DNA of 64,000 bases from Amia ocellicauda (Eukaryota > Chordata > Actinopteri > Amiiformes > Amiidae): contig NC_089867.1 in assembly GCF_036373705.1 (NCBI RefSeq), positions 25,167,823 through 25,231,822 of the forward strand. Reading direction: 5' to 3'. Under the pieces are notes generated by a model. That model was not told where the DNA came from and did no database searches. It was given only the letters and a program-made list of their open reading frames with translations. Of the stretch, positions 1-10,682 are shown piece by piece (the stretch's first letter is position 1; every line of letters begins with the position of its first letter). The translations under genes were made by a program, and so were the position numbers.

Positions 1-60
1 CACAGCAGAATTGCCACTTGAAAGCATAACTTGAGAAGTAAGACAATATAAAGTGTCCAA

Positions 61-1500
61 TCAAGAGGAGGCCATTCGCCCCATCGTTTCCAGATGATCT
101 CTAACTAGTGCATTGTACAGTCTGAACATCACTGCCCTTGTTCTCAATTCTACACTTTTGACAATATACCCCAGCATTGTGTTTGTCTTTTTTATTGCTT
201 CCCCACATTGTTTGGATGGAGAAAGTGAGGAGTCCACATAGACTCCTAGGTCTTTCTCATGTGGTACTTCATCTAGTTCTGTTCCTCCCATAGTGTCATT
301 ATAGTGGACATTATTGTTACCTGCATGTATTACCTTGCACCGTCCACATTGAATTTCATCTGCCAGGTGTCGCCCACAACTGAATATTATCTAAGTCCCT
401 TTGAATAGCCTGTGCTGCCGAGATTGTATCTGCTGAGCCACCTATTTTAGTATCATCTGCAAATTTGACAAGTTTGCTAACTATCCCAGAGTCCAGATCA
501 TTAATATAGATTATAAACAGCACAGGCCCTAGTACTGATCCCTGTGGAACTCCACTAACAACCTCACTCCAGTTAGAAGTAACTCCTCTAATCGACACCC
601 TCTGTTTCCTAGACATCAACCAGTTCATAATCCATCTACATTACCCTGAATGCCTACAGCTTCCAATTTGAGGATCAGTCTTTGGTGTGGAACCTTATCA
701 AAATCTTTCTGAAAATCTAAGTATATCATATCATATGCTTTCACATGATCTACAGCTGCAGTTGCATGTTCAAAGACCTCTAATAAATCAATAAGACATG
801 ATCTGCCTCGTCTAAACCCATGTTGACTATCTCCAAGAATATGGTTTTCATTAAGATGCTCCTCTATTTTCTGTCTAATCATTTTTTCCAACATTTTACA
901 GGTGATGCAGGTGAGACTGATTGGTCTGTAATTTCCTGGCTCAGTTTTGTCCCCTTTCTTGTGGATTGGTTTGACATTTGCTGTCTTCCAGTCAGTTGGC
1001 ACATCCCCTGTTCTAAGTGTCATTTGGAATATTTGAGTTAGCGGCCTATAAATATTTTCCCTCATTTCTTTAAGTACTGTTGGAAATATCCCATCTGGCC
1101 CAGGTGATTTGATTGTTTTTAATTCTGCTAGTCCCTTTAGTACCTCCTCCTCATTTATCCTGATCTCTCTTAGGGTTTGACTGGACTGATCTGTGAAATA
1201 CTCATTTAGAACATTTGTCACATCTTGTTCATTTTCCAAGATATTTCCATGTTTGCACTTTATCCGTTTCACTTCCTCCTTTATTGACCGCTTGCTGTTG
1301 TACTATTGAAAAAAGCTCTTTGCATTAATTTTAGCTCCAAGAGCTGTTTCTGTTTCCCTCTTTGCTTTCCTGATCCCTTTAAGATCTCTTTGCAGCTCAA
1401 ATATTGTCTGTATTTTGTTTAATCTCCGTCCCTTTTGTATGCGCTATACAACATTTTCTTTCTTTTTATTTATTTTTTGTTGCATACTTCTATTAAACCA
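61..1500 (-). mobile_element. CR1-like non-LTR retrotransposon (LINE), 5'-truncated reverse transcriptase
   Basis: The minus strand encodes a decayed LINE reverse transcriptase in at least three frames. The upstream part (about 1272-625) carries the finger/palm motifs SPGPDGI, NYRPISL, HGFRRGRSC and FDKVPHQRL. The middle part (about 628-356) carries VPQGSVLGPVLFIIYINDL and the catalytic box FADDTK. The last part (291-61) carries KDLGVYVD and the thumb region. These motifs and their order fit the CR1/Rex-like clade. No endonuclease domain is visible before about 1500, so the copy is 5'-truncated as LINEs usually are. Its 3' end is at or beyond the left edge of the window. Frameshifts separate the blocks, so it is dead. 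It lies between TAF10 exon 4 and the expected last TAF10 exon, in the same orientation as the gene. Confidence 0.88.
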
Positions 1501-1885
1501 TTTTGACCAATGTTTTTGGTCCTCAATTTGCTAAGTTTTGTACTGTAGCTCATTACACCAAATATTTTCATAAAACTAGAAACCTTGATTAAATGTTTTA
1601 TTCTTTGCTGACACAAAAGTGCTTCATCACATACAGCCTTTGAAAAAACACACGCTGGAATGTGTTTGTGTGGAAACGCACCTGGCTGGGGAACTGGTCT
1701 TGCTCCCCTGTGGACACTAAACCTGCGGACAGCTGATGTCCAACTCATTTATTTGCTGCAACTGGAACTACGCTAATCCGCAGCTGGGAATTACCCGCAG
1801 AACAGAACTGTAATTAAGTCGGAAACTGAGTAGCTTAATGCACACTCTCTCGGTATCTGTTCCCACTAATCTGCATCGTGCTTAC

Positions 1886-3329
1886 CTTGGTCTTGTTCCT
1901 GGAGCTGACCGACGCCGTGCCCTTCATCTTGCAGTGCTGCAGGGCGTCGTTGGCGATGTCAGAGATGAACTTCTGAGCCGCCAGGGAAATCAGACGGATT
2001 CTGGGGGATTCGACAGCAGCAGCAGCAAGAGTTAATCACTGTAGCTCACTCAGGTCAAAGGTCAGGCTGCAGGGAAACCTGAATACTGAGAGGGCATGTC
2101 AGAGGTCCATCCACATTGACCGCACAGAATGATCTACAGTCAAATAAAGTCAGCGTGCATAGGAGGGGTTCACAACTTCTTCAGTGGGAGCAATAGATTG
2201 TGTTGTTGTTTCCCTCAAAATCATGTCTAACCAGCAACACAATCCAGGTAACAACAGACCATGTATTCTGATGATCTAAAATATTTATTGTAAGTATTAT
2301 TTTATGTATACAAACCGTTAATGGCCTGTATGATCAGACACGGCTGGGTCTCACCAGATCCATAAACACTTACATTCGTGGATCGGATGCTTCGAAGCCG
2401 GCGCGGTTGAGATAGTAGCCCGTCACTGCGTCTGGGATCTGCGAGCCGGAGAGACGGGCATCAGTCTGGGCAACACGAATACACCACACAGGGCTTCCCA
2501 ATCCTGGTCCCGGAGGACACCCTACCCTGCTCAATGACTTAATTACTTAATTGAACATTTTCATTTGAATTATTCCAAACAGAGCTTTTAAGTATAACAT
2601 TTTATGAGGAACTGATATTACTAAGGAACCACATTTGTATCAATAACACAATCTGAAAAGTCAAATGGAAGCAAATTAGCAGCTCAATTAAGGGGTCAAT
2701 TAAGTAATTGAGAGCTGTGTTGGAACAAAAACCAGCAGGGTAGGGGCTCCTCCAGGACCAGGGTTGAGAACCACCGCCTTGCAGGGATGTGGGCAGGGAT
2801 GGCGTTATTACCGTGGGAGTGTAGTCCTCCAGCTGCATGAGGAAGTCTGCCAGCGGCGTGGTGGAGAGGATGGGCTTCACGTCCCCGTTGGCGATGCCCG
2901 CGGGCAGGTACACCCCGTTAGACACCGAGGTCTCCGAGGCGGAGGGCGCCGAGGCAGCGGATGTCGGAACTACAACCCGGTACAAAAGAAGACGACATTA
3001 AAAACTCACCAGGCCGATGTTTCAACATGAACCATCCTGAAGAAACTTCTCACGACATCGGCGCGAAGTTCTCGGCGGTCGCGTTCTTGCGGCGCAGATG
3101 TCCGCAGGTCTGCGCAGATGTGCACACTCCCGGCGCTCCCATTGGCGCAGCCTCGCAGATCTGCGCGACAAGAAGGCGTGCGGGTGCTGCGGCGCTCACC
3201 GCTGCTGGGCGCCGCCGCGGAGAGGCTGTTCACGGCGCTGTTGGTGTGGCCGACGCTGTTGCTGCTCGAAGTGGACGAGTTGCAAGAGGCGCCTCCAGCC
3301 GTGACTGGCTGCGGGGTGTCCACGTTCAT
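1886..3329 (-). CDS. taf10: TATA-box-binding protein associated factor 10 (TFIID/SAGA subunit), 3' exon outside the window
   Basis: TAF10 is a histone-fold subunit shared by TFIID and SAGA-type coactivators in the nucleus. Four minus-strand coding exons are visible: 3329-3200 (start MNVDTPQPV, Ser/Ala-rich low-complexity N-terminus), 2969-2812, 2438-2374 and 2000-1886. All junctions have GT/AG and the phases agree (1, 0, 2, 0). Exon 2 ends in the family hallmark ISNGVY-like SNGVYLPAG, NGDVKP and LADFLMQLEDYTPT. Exon 3 gives IPDAVTGYYLNRAGF. Exon 4 gives the histone-fold helix IRLISLAAQKFISDI followed by NDALQHCKMKGTAS. The remaining roughly 30 residues of the family (KYTLTMEDL... region) are absent from 1-1885, which is filled by a CR1 LINE, so the last exon must lie to the left. 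The N-terminal part is shorter than in mammals. Identification is by recognised motifs. Confidence 0.93.
2491..2776. repeat. Palindromic MITE-like repeat (family copy 1) in TAF10 intron 2
   Basis: The two ends are inverted copies. The left end reads as a CCTGGTCCCGGAGGACACC-type sequence followed by CTACCCTGCT, and the right end reads AGCAGGGTAGGGGCTCCTCC followed by AGGACCAGGGTTGAG. The interior has AATTA/TTAATT-rich inverted blocks. The same end sequence and AT-rich core recur at 12106-12270, 44630-44712 and 44953-45163. There is no coding potential, so it is probably a non-autonomous DNA transposon. Confidence 0.7.
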
Positions 3330-3740
3330 TCTGGCGTGAAAAGCTAAAATGCCTGCGAATAAATACTCGGATTGTCGCGGCGCTCTGTCTTATGACCATG
3401 AAGGAGTCAACGCAGCTGGACTGGAGGACAGGAACGAGCCGGGAGATGCGCGATGAAGCCCCTACCCGTCCAGACGCTGCCCGGCCTACCTTTCCAAACA
3501 AACCCGCTTCCGTGTGCGCCGACCCTGCGGGCCGCTGTGCGACACCAATGCAGTCCGGGCGGCGTCGCGACTGCGCGCACAGCAGTTCCGCCATTGCAGC
3601 GCTGTTTCCCAATAGCTGTGGAGGCTTTCCACCCCACTGGTACCGAAAACACCGTGAAAACGAATGTACAATACATTGGACAAACAACGCAGCCGAGTAT
3701 GCCAATAAATAGGTCACCAAATACTGCTATTATGTATACA
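3060..3740 (-). promoter_or_regulatory. CpG-rich TAF10 promoter, first exon and start of intron 1
   Basis: The stretch is visibly richer in G+C and CpG than the surrounding AT-rich DNA and brackets the TAF10 start codon at 3327-3329. This fits a housekeeping CpG-island promoter. No TATA box is evident at a suitable distance. Several overlapping reading frames here (for example 3196-3720 minus, 3392-3712 plus) look like by-products of the high GC content. Transcription start sites cannot be placed by eye. Confidence 0.45.
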
Positions 3741-4210
3741 TTTTAATACAAAATGTCAAGGAGTCCACGCAAAGATCGTTTACAGCAGCTAAAATTAAAC
3801 GTTTTACCTATAAAAGTTTGAAATGTATTATGTTTTTAAGACTCTGTTCTGGAAATAACGATCCGTGAATTATTTTGCTGGCGAAGCCATGGATATATAG
3901 AATCACTGGATTGGTATCGTCTATACAAGCTCTGTGAGTGGCGGTTTGCAAGCTGGCGGCCATATTGGTAAGGGACAGAAGTACAGTGTCTATAACGCAA
4001 CCGATAGAAGAGGAGATACAAATATTAATTGTTGTTTTATACATTTATTTATAACAGTAAAATAATAAAACTACAATTATGACGTGAAAAGATATGTTTG
4101 AAAACAGTTTTGTTTGTTAAATAAAAAAAGTTACATTTCTATAATAGTAGTAGGCTGAATAGCATTTCAATTAGTCAGTCTCAAACACTGAGAACAAGGA
4201 TGTGGTAGCG

Positions 4211-4415
4211 ACTTACCTGTGACAGCGTATCTTTTCTGCACTTGTTAGCTATTAACACTAAGATGTCGGACTTAGATGTATTTTATATTAACTGTATATT
4301 TACCTATGCACTTCTGCAGTTTAAATTTGTAATTTTATGCTGTATTAGTGCACTTTTGTATTGTTCTTATATCCTGTAAGTAGCCCTGGATTAGGGTGTC
4401 TGCAAATAAATAATA
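4211..4415 (+). repeat. L2/Maui-type LINE 3' tail (diverged)
   Basis: The end reads TCCTGTAAGTAGCCCTGGAT then TAGGGTGTCTGCAAATAAAT, a diverged form of the GTAAGTCGCCCTGGATAAGG / GCGTCTGC 3' end typical of fish L2/Maui LINEs. The preceding sequence matches in style the 3' UTR seen at 55640-55978. No reverse transcriptase remains. Confidence 0.55.
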
Positions 4416-4604
4416 ATCATTATGAATCATTACATGTGCAACCTTACTCGCATCAGGTGACAGAAACTAGGGAGGTCAGTTCATGTTATTGTTAAAGATG
4501 ATATCATATTCTTTCAGTGTTTCCCCTATTATTCACCTGGGCATGCAGGCCTCAGGGGCTACACAACCAAAAAGAAAAACGAGGTGTGTAAAATTAAACA
4601 TAAC

Positions 4605-5035
4605 TGTAACGTCCCCTGTCACAACCATAGGTCGCCCCTGCCACACTTTATCAGGATCTTTCCTCAGCTCTGTCTCCATTCACGTAATCATTGAATTAAC
4701 ATCTCCATTACAATTAGTCATCATCACACCTGCTCCTCATCCCCAGCTCATCAGCCTCCTGTTTATATAGCCCTCTTCTCGCTGCTTTCCCTGCAAAGCC
4801 TCGTTTGCCTCCTTAGTGTGGCTGTCTTTTCGGACTCACTCATTTCTTTGCTGATTTTTGGATTAGCTGCTCTGTGTTGTTTGCCTGATCTCTCGACCTC
4901 TTGCTTGTTTTTTCTGCCATGATTCCCTGGATTCTCCTTCTGACTTTGTTTGCTGGATTTCCACCCTAGCCTTTCCCCGGGTTTTGTTTTTGTCCCGCAC
5001 TTGGGTCCTTATTCCCCTGTGTTGATATCATGACA
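4605..5035 (+). mobile_element. Solo LTR-like element (Gypsy-style), TGTAAC...ATGACA
   Basis: A T/C-rich sense strand of about 430 bp begins TGTAACGTCCCC and ends GATATCATGACA, with a TATA-like TTTATATAGCC near the middle. Architecture and termini resemble two further elements at 32644-33092 and 52794-53216, both on the opposite strand. No gag-pol or primer-binding site adjoins it, so it is best read as a solo LTR. No target-site duplication was recognised, so this is a structural inference. Confidence 0.45.
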
Positions 5036-5094
5036 ACAATGCAAGAAGCCGGTAATAAAGTGTACTTATAAACGTATTAAGAGCACTTTTACAA

Positions 5095-5490
5095 GGAACG
5101 GCACAGACGAGCTTGCTCTTGTCTTGCTCGCTCCAGTTCCCGTGATTCTTGCTCCCATTAGCATCTGGTGTTGAGAGACCCTTGACGGGAATATGGCATC
5201 CATCAACGCAGCTAATAACTGCTGGGAAGTTCCCATATTCACAGAATTGCACCTTGTAGTTAGATTAAATCATCTTTCAGTTCACAGATGGCCCTGCAGA
5301 CTTTATGAACTGTTGCTTCACTGATGCCACACAAATGTCCAGTTTCCTGGTGAAACGTGCCTGATGCCAAAATCCTTATAGTGAGCAGCACCTCAAGGGG
5401 TGGGGGTGTAGGCTTTCCACTTTGGGATGGAAATGAAAGACTGGGTTCAAGCGGTGAGATTATCTCAGAAGCTGATTTCTGCACTGCGGT
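5095..5490 (-). pseudogene. Harbinger/HARBI1-like transposase fragment, broken
   Basis: Two minus-strand pieces resemble PIF/Harbinger transposase. The first (about 5484-5260) has LLTIRILASGTFHQETG followed by ISEATVHKVCRAI, the helix-turn-helix region. The second (about 5252-5095) has NFPAVISCVDGCHIPVKG, the first catalytic Asp block of the DDE nuclease. Some 20-30 residues that normally lie between them are missing around 5253-5260, and the remaining DDE blocks are gone. The lower end runs into the LTR-like element at 4605-5035. The pieces are non-functional. Confidence 0.72.
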
Positions 5491-6671
5491 TCTCGGGGTG
5501 CTGTGTACAGTGTGCTGTGAATTGCGAATTCTTTCAGTTTTATCTGTGAGTGTTATACTTGCTGGTTTCTACTTGATGTTAGAATAGCACGTTTTTGTAC
5601 TGAAACAGTTACAAGTGACTGAATGTTCCCCGTGTCCTTGTTTCCTAGGTCAATGGACTCGGCCATGAGAGATGACAGCTGCTTATTCCTGGGAACCGCA
5701 TTCACAGCACAGTATGAGACTTCACTGTTGAAAAGCGCTTCTGCTGCCCTCTTGTGTCCAACATCAGGTCAGTTCACCGTGCCCTTAGCAGTCCTCTCTG
5801 AATTTGACCTGAGAATTGAATACGCTTTGGTCCTCCCCCCCACCCATCCCCTCTCCACTCTCCTGTCCTATTTGTCTGCAAGGTGTACAGCCAGGATATT
5901 TGTATTATCATTGTAATTCAGCTCTGGCCAGGCAGCACTCCAGTCGACGCAGCGTTTCTTCTTCCTGGTGCAGGTTGGAGTGGTCTCCCCAGATGCCTGC
6001 TGTTTCTCTGAAATGAAACCACAATCCATGACCACAGACTATGTTATGAAACTCTGACAAATGGGTCACTGTGTGTGTCTTATAACATCAGAAAAGACAC
6101 TGACGACTTTTACTCCAAATTCAATCAATCCATGTTTATTGGTATAGTGCCCTTCGCAGGGTGGCCACAGAGCGCTAATTATACAGAATGAAACGCATCT
6201 GACAATGCGTCGTGGCTTGCTGTTGAATATGCCAATAATAATAATGTCATAGTCCAGCAAATCACACAGTTCCCTTTTGTGTGACAACAATAGAAGATTT
6301 TATGCCCCTTTCACGTGGCCATTTTGACTGACCTGCAGGGTAAAACAACTTCCGGTACTTTGTCAGGAGTAGCTGTTAGTGGAGTGTCAAGGACATATTT
6401 TCACTGTTGCCGGTTATTAATAATGATTAATTTAATTAACTGGCATATACACATTACACAGATTTTTATTAGTGTAGTGAGTCTGACAATGCTCAACAAG
6501 TTGGACAAGGGACACACATTCTTCTTTGAGCTGTAGTACACTTTTAACTGTGAAGGTGAATGTTAATAATAATCACTAAAATATCCGGTTCACACAACTG
6601 TGTTGTTAATCATTTAAAAGATGCTATTATTATTGAGTTATTAAGACAGACACCCCTCTGCAGGGTGGAAG
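5491..6671. other. Intergenic DNA, no gene recognised
   Basis: I see no convincing exon. A short stretch (about 5650-5766) has splice-like borders, but its translation matches nothing I know. A fish interspersed-repeat motif lies at 6118-6195. Confidence 0.5.
6118..6195. repeat. Fish interspersed repeat fragment
   Basis: The sequence TCAATCAATCCATGTTTATT followed by GGTATAGTGCCCTTCGCAGG and a CACAGAGCGCT block resembles a widespread fish repeat (TTTATTTATATAGCGCCTTT ... AAGCGCTTTACA type). It is short, diverged and non-coding. Confidence 0.4.
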
Positions 6672-7012
6672 TGTAGTGTCTGGTGTGTTACAGCCCATCT
6701 GCCCCCAGCGTCAAGTGCAATAAGTATCTGAAGAACAAATGTGTTTGTTTGATGTAATTATCACTGAGCCAGGTTCCACTTCTGGGGGGACGCCATGATT
6801 GGGGGAGCCAGTCAGGGGGCGCAAGGGCGTATATAGGGGTGTCCCGGTTTCTGCCAGGAAGAAGAAGTGAGAGTGTGTTGGGAATAGTCTTCCTCCGTTA
6901 GGAAGCTGTTGTGCTCTGTTAATAAATCTAGTGTTTACCTTCGATTCCCTCCTAATTATTTGTTGTGTTATTTGTTGGTGAATCCCAGTAGCATAAAGCC
7001 CACAACACTACA
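6672..7012 (+). mobile_element. LTR of a retrotransposon, 341 bp, TGTAGTGT...ACACTACA
   Basis: Perfect 8-bp inverted termini bound the element. Inside, in correct order, are a TATA-like GCGTATATAGGGG at about 6828 and an AATAAA polyadenylation signal at about 6922. The element is immediately followed by a primer-binding-site-like sequence at 7014-7033, so this is a 5' LTR of a truncated element rather than a recombination solo LTR. No gag or pol reading frame follows. Confidence 0.72.
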
Positions 7013-7013
7013 C

Positions 7014-7033
7014 TGGTGTCAAAATAGTGGGAT
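7014..7033 (+). other. Retrotransposon primer-binding site, tRNA-Leu type
   Basis: TGGTGTCAAAATAGTGGGAT lies one base after the LTR end. It is complementary to the 3' end of vertebrate tRNA-Leu (TGGTGTCAGAAGTGGGAT expected), with one substitution and a two-base insertion. It marks the start of the deleted internal region. Confidence 0.6.
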
Positions 7034-8735
7034 AAATACCCATTTAAATGTGGCTTTATGAGGGTGGTTCATAAAGTAGAAGTATTGGCCGATAGCATGA
7101 TAAAATATATTTTTTCTTTCAATATTGTTTGTCTATTATAGATTTGCAATAGCTTTATTATTAATAAATATTGTTCTGAATATTAAATCTATATAATCAA
7201 GTCCTAAAGCCTTGAGGTCTTTCATATTTCTTTCCTTTCTCAAGGAAATAGATGTTTATGTGGAAATGGGAAGCTGCATTTTAATTTCATAATTTTGATA
7301 CACACCCTCTAGGACAAACAAATCCCAAATAGTTTGCCCCTGCCAATTAACTTAATTAACTCTCTTAAATGTTCCAGCTCTCTTTCATCTAATTATGGAA
7401 ACAAGACTACGTGCTTGCATTCATATTTCTCTAACTTGGAGAGGTGAGGCTGAAGCAGATGGCATGGCAGGGCTACATGTACAAGGACTGCAAGTTTAAG
7501 AGTCGTAAACGAGTCGAAGTGTCAGGCGACACCTACTAAACAAGAGCAATTAAGTTTGCGTGGGTTAAAGAACAGTTTCATAATAATTTGTCTTTGAGGT
7601 TAAGCAATTGATTCATATTTAATTCTGTGCGTTTCTGCAAAAACGGGGTGCAGATTGTGTAAATGAGGCGTATAATTTATTAAAATGAGACGTACTAAAG
7701 CTGCCAACACTTACAGTTAGTTAAGAAAGCAGGTCCTATGTTTACCAATTGTGCTTAATGCTCTGTTTAGAATATTTACTTTTTTCACTAAAAACGTGCT
7801 TCAGTTGTTAAATATCCTTTTAAATGTCAGGTTTGCCCTGCGTGTTGTATACAATAAAACTACACATGCTTTTAAAACCTCCTGAGCATATTTATAGACA
7901 TAGAAACATACCCATTCTGTGACTGTCCAGGTGATTTGTGATTCAAACTTAATAACCACAAATGTCTTGGCAAAATATCCTGGGTCAGCCAGCACAACTC
8001 CTTTATTTTGTGAAAAAGTCAAACGAAAGGAGATGGTGGTTGTCCGTCACATCTGTCCTGACGCGTGTATTTTCTGTTAATACATAGGATCTTATTTTGG
8101 GATTCTGCACAAGATGATGATGTTATGTGCAGTACGTTTGCACTGCGACTGGCCTTTCTTAGTACAAATTGAATTCAGTAAAGAAAGTTTGGTTTAATGT
8201 TGTGAAATAGTTTTGGATTTTGGATTAAATCCATGGTAGTGTTTTCAAATTAAAAGCTCTGAAAATATGTAGAAAAGTATGCCAAAAAAAAAAAGTTGTG
8301 GGTTCAAGCTGCCAACTTTTGCTTGGCAGTGGCGGGATGTTAAGGTTGATTAGATGTGGGAGAACAGCATCAAAACCGGCAGATCACTTCTTTTACTTGG
8401 TACATTTTATTTATTTCTGTCTATCTCTTTCTTCAGACTCCCAATCTGGGACATATGCTGCAGGAATACAGCTGTACAACAGATGTTGGAGCTAAGATGT
8501 ATTTAAGGAAAGTGAACAGGATTTTTCTGTAACAATAATAATGTTTATACACTTTTTATGTGGTAGACTGGGTGGGTCTGGGTTGACTCATCTCAGAGTA
8601 GTAAGTCTGGACCCAAGGAAGCCAGAAGGGAGGCACAAAGAGCATTTAAGTAAAGGAAATGGGCGTTTGAAAAATTCTCCTAAAAACATACTGGGCACAT
8701 ATTTCCTCCCCCCATATTGCCTTCGACTCTGAAAT
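7034..8735. other. AT-rich intergenic DNA, nothing recognised
   Basis: Only short shadow reading frames occur here. A few AATTAA-rich blocks around 7300-7400 may be traces of the palindromic MITE family. I see no exon, RNA gene or intact repeat. Confidence 0.45.
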
Positions 8736-8739
8736 TAGA

Positions 8740-8879
8740 GACGGAGAAAATAGAGGAAGGGAGGAGGAGGCGGAGGGGTGGACGAGGGCAGAGAGGAGAG
8801 AACTCCTTCACTACGCATCTGACTTTCAATCACTGTCTGGCAGTTGCCATCTGTGGAATTGGCGGTCATTTTTTAAGGT
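8740..8879 (+). other. Possible 5' noncoding exon of EMP3
   Basis: A purine-rich, comparatively GC-rich block ends in AAG|GTGAGTGGG, a strong splice-donor consensus, upstream of the first EMP3 coding exon (acceptor at 11919/11920). EMP3-family genes usually have a separate 5' UTR exon. There is no coding potential. Assignment rests only on position and the donor. Confidence 0.3.
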
Positions 8880-10625
8880 GAGTGGGATTGTTTCCTCATC
8901 ACAATAGTCTGTTTTCTAACTCTTTACGGACCTGTTCCTCTTCCAGTTTACACCACTGTGATGCTATTCTACTTTTCAGCACACTGTGAACTGGCAAATG
9001 GTTAAGTCTTGTGTGCAGGTCTTGCTCTGATGTTGTTTGGCTACCCTGTGAGTTGGCTGTCCTGGAAGTGTCTTTTGTGTCCCTACCATGTCTTGTACTT
9101 GTTTCCAATGCTGATGAGCTGGCGCTGGTACTCCTGTTACTTTAAGTGTTTGTTTGTTGATGGTTACGAGCCACCGAATGGTCCTGCTACAAGATAAGTT
9201 GTCCACTGGCTTTCCTCCAGTGCCACTCAAGTGGGGTTTGCATATCTTCTTTATTAAGTGGATGTTTGTATTATTTCTCAGTCAGACTGATGTTCTTTAA
9301 GGCAGCTGGGAATAGCCGATTGGTAAATAATATAACTAGTATTTCTTAGTGTGCGTGTAAGTTTCTTCAGCTCTAGGACCTTATCTTTTGCTGTTGTTAA
9401 TTTGGCAGTCTACAAGTGTGTTTTTTGGCGGAGTTTGTGTATTTTACTGTTCTTTTAGGGGCACTTCGTTATGGCTGAGGAATGTGGAAACAGGAACCCT
9501 GCGTGGTGTGCTGTTTTCATCCCTCTCTGGAGGCGTAAGTGTTTCTGCAGTAAAGCTTGACTGTGAGTGGGGAAGTATGAAGGAGTTCAGTTCACTCCTA
9601 AGCTCGCTTTTTTATTTTTCCACGGGTGTATAGCGCTCGGTTGTTCACCACGGCTGCCCCAGATTGTGATGAAACACTGCAAGATTTTCTTAACCACATT
9701 TTCCTAATTCAAAGGACAACATTCTGTAATTGAAAACTGGTGTCTCGAATGTGATTCAAGTTTCTCTTGCTCTATGAATCATGTGTAGACATTCTGAGAT
9801 CTTATTTGATGGACAAGCTGAGAGCAGACAAGCACTTTAAAATAAGTAAATCCTGTCTCTCTCACTCTCTCACAGGGTGTGTAGGGGCCCGAAGGATAAA
9901 CACATCTTGAATAACTTTACTTAATGTGTAGTTTCAAAAGCTTTGTAGAGGCACCCAATGTTTTCTGATGCTAAAAAGCCCTATTAAAGGTTAGGGTTGC
10001 ATGCTTTTCAATGTGGTGACACAAAACGCTTTATGGTAAAAAGACATCCAAGCACTTTTGGTCCTGAAGGTATATTTGTATGTCTATCGTAATTTACAGT
10101 GACTAAGACTGGCTGTCATCATCAATTTGCAGGTTATTAAGCATAATTTAAATTAGCATTCATTAGAACCAGACAGTTACATTAAAACTGCTAAGTACTA
10201 ACCTGGTGTTTGCTGGGTGCTTTTTGTTTGGCACAGACTACCTGCTCCTCAAGTAAGAGTTAGAAGTTATAGTTGGGTGAATGTTGTCATTTTATTTGGG
10301 CCTCAAGTCACAAGAGTACATTTATTCAAGACCTCATGATCAACTATCATGCTATCATTTTAATGCAGAATCTATTTGGATTAACTGGTGAGAAATATTC
10401 TGAATCTACTTTTCCAAAAGGCTACAGAATAAACCTAAGAATTGTCCAACTCTTTCTACTTCAGACAGACCTGGGAAAATAAATGATTTAAATGTAATAT
10501 GTTAAATGTATTTGATGCATTTCAATCAATAGTTTGAAAGATAAAATTATACAGCTCTTGGAAAAAATTGAGACCACTCCAAGTTCAGAAAACAATGTTA
10601 AATGGTCTCTTAATTTTTTCCAGAG

Positions 10626-10682
<57 letters not shown>

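Noticed and set aside
3196..3720. Long overlapping reading frames on both strands near the TAF10 start
   Set aside because: They follow from high GC content. Only the frame starting at 3329 joins in phase to the conserved TAF10 exons.
5650..5766. Splice-bounded segment after the Harbinger fragment
   Set aside because: AG/GT borders exist, but neither strand's translation is recognisable and no partner exon was found.
9009..9230. Opposed reading frames in the presumed EMP3 intron
   Set aside because: Considered as a transposase or LINE fragment, but no diagnostic motif was found.
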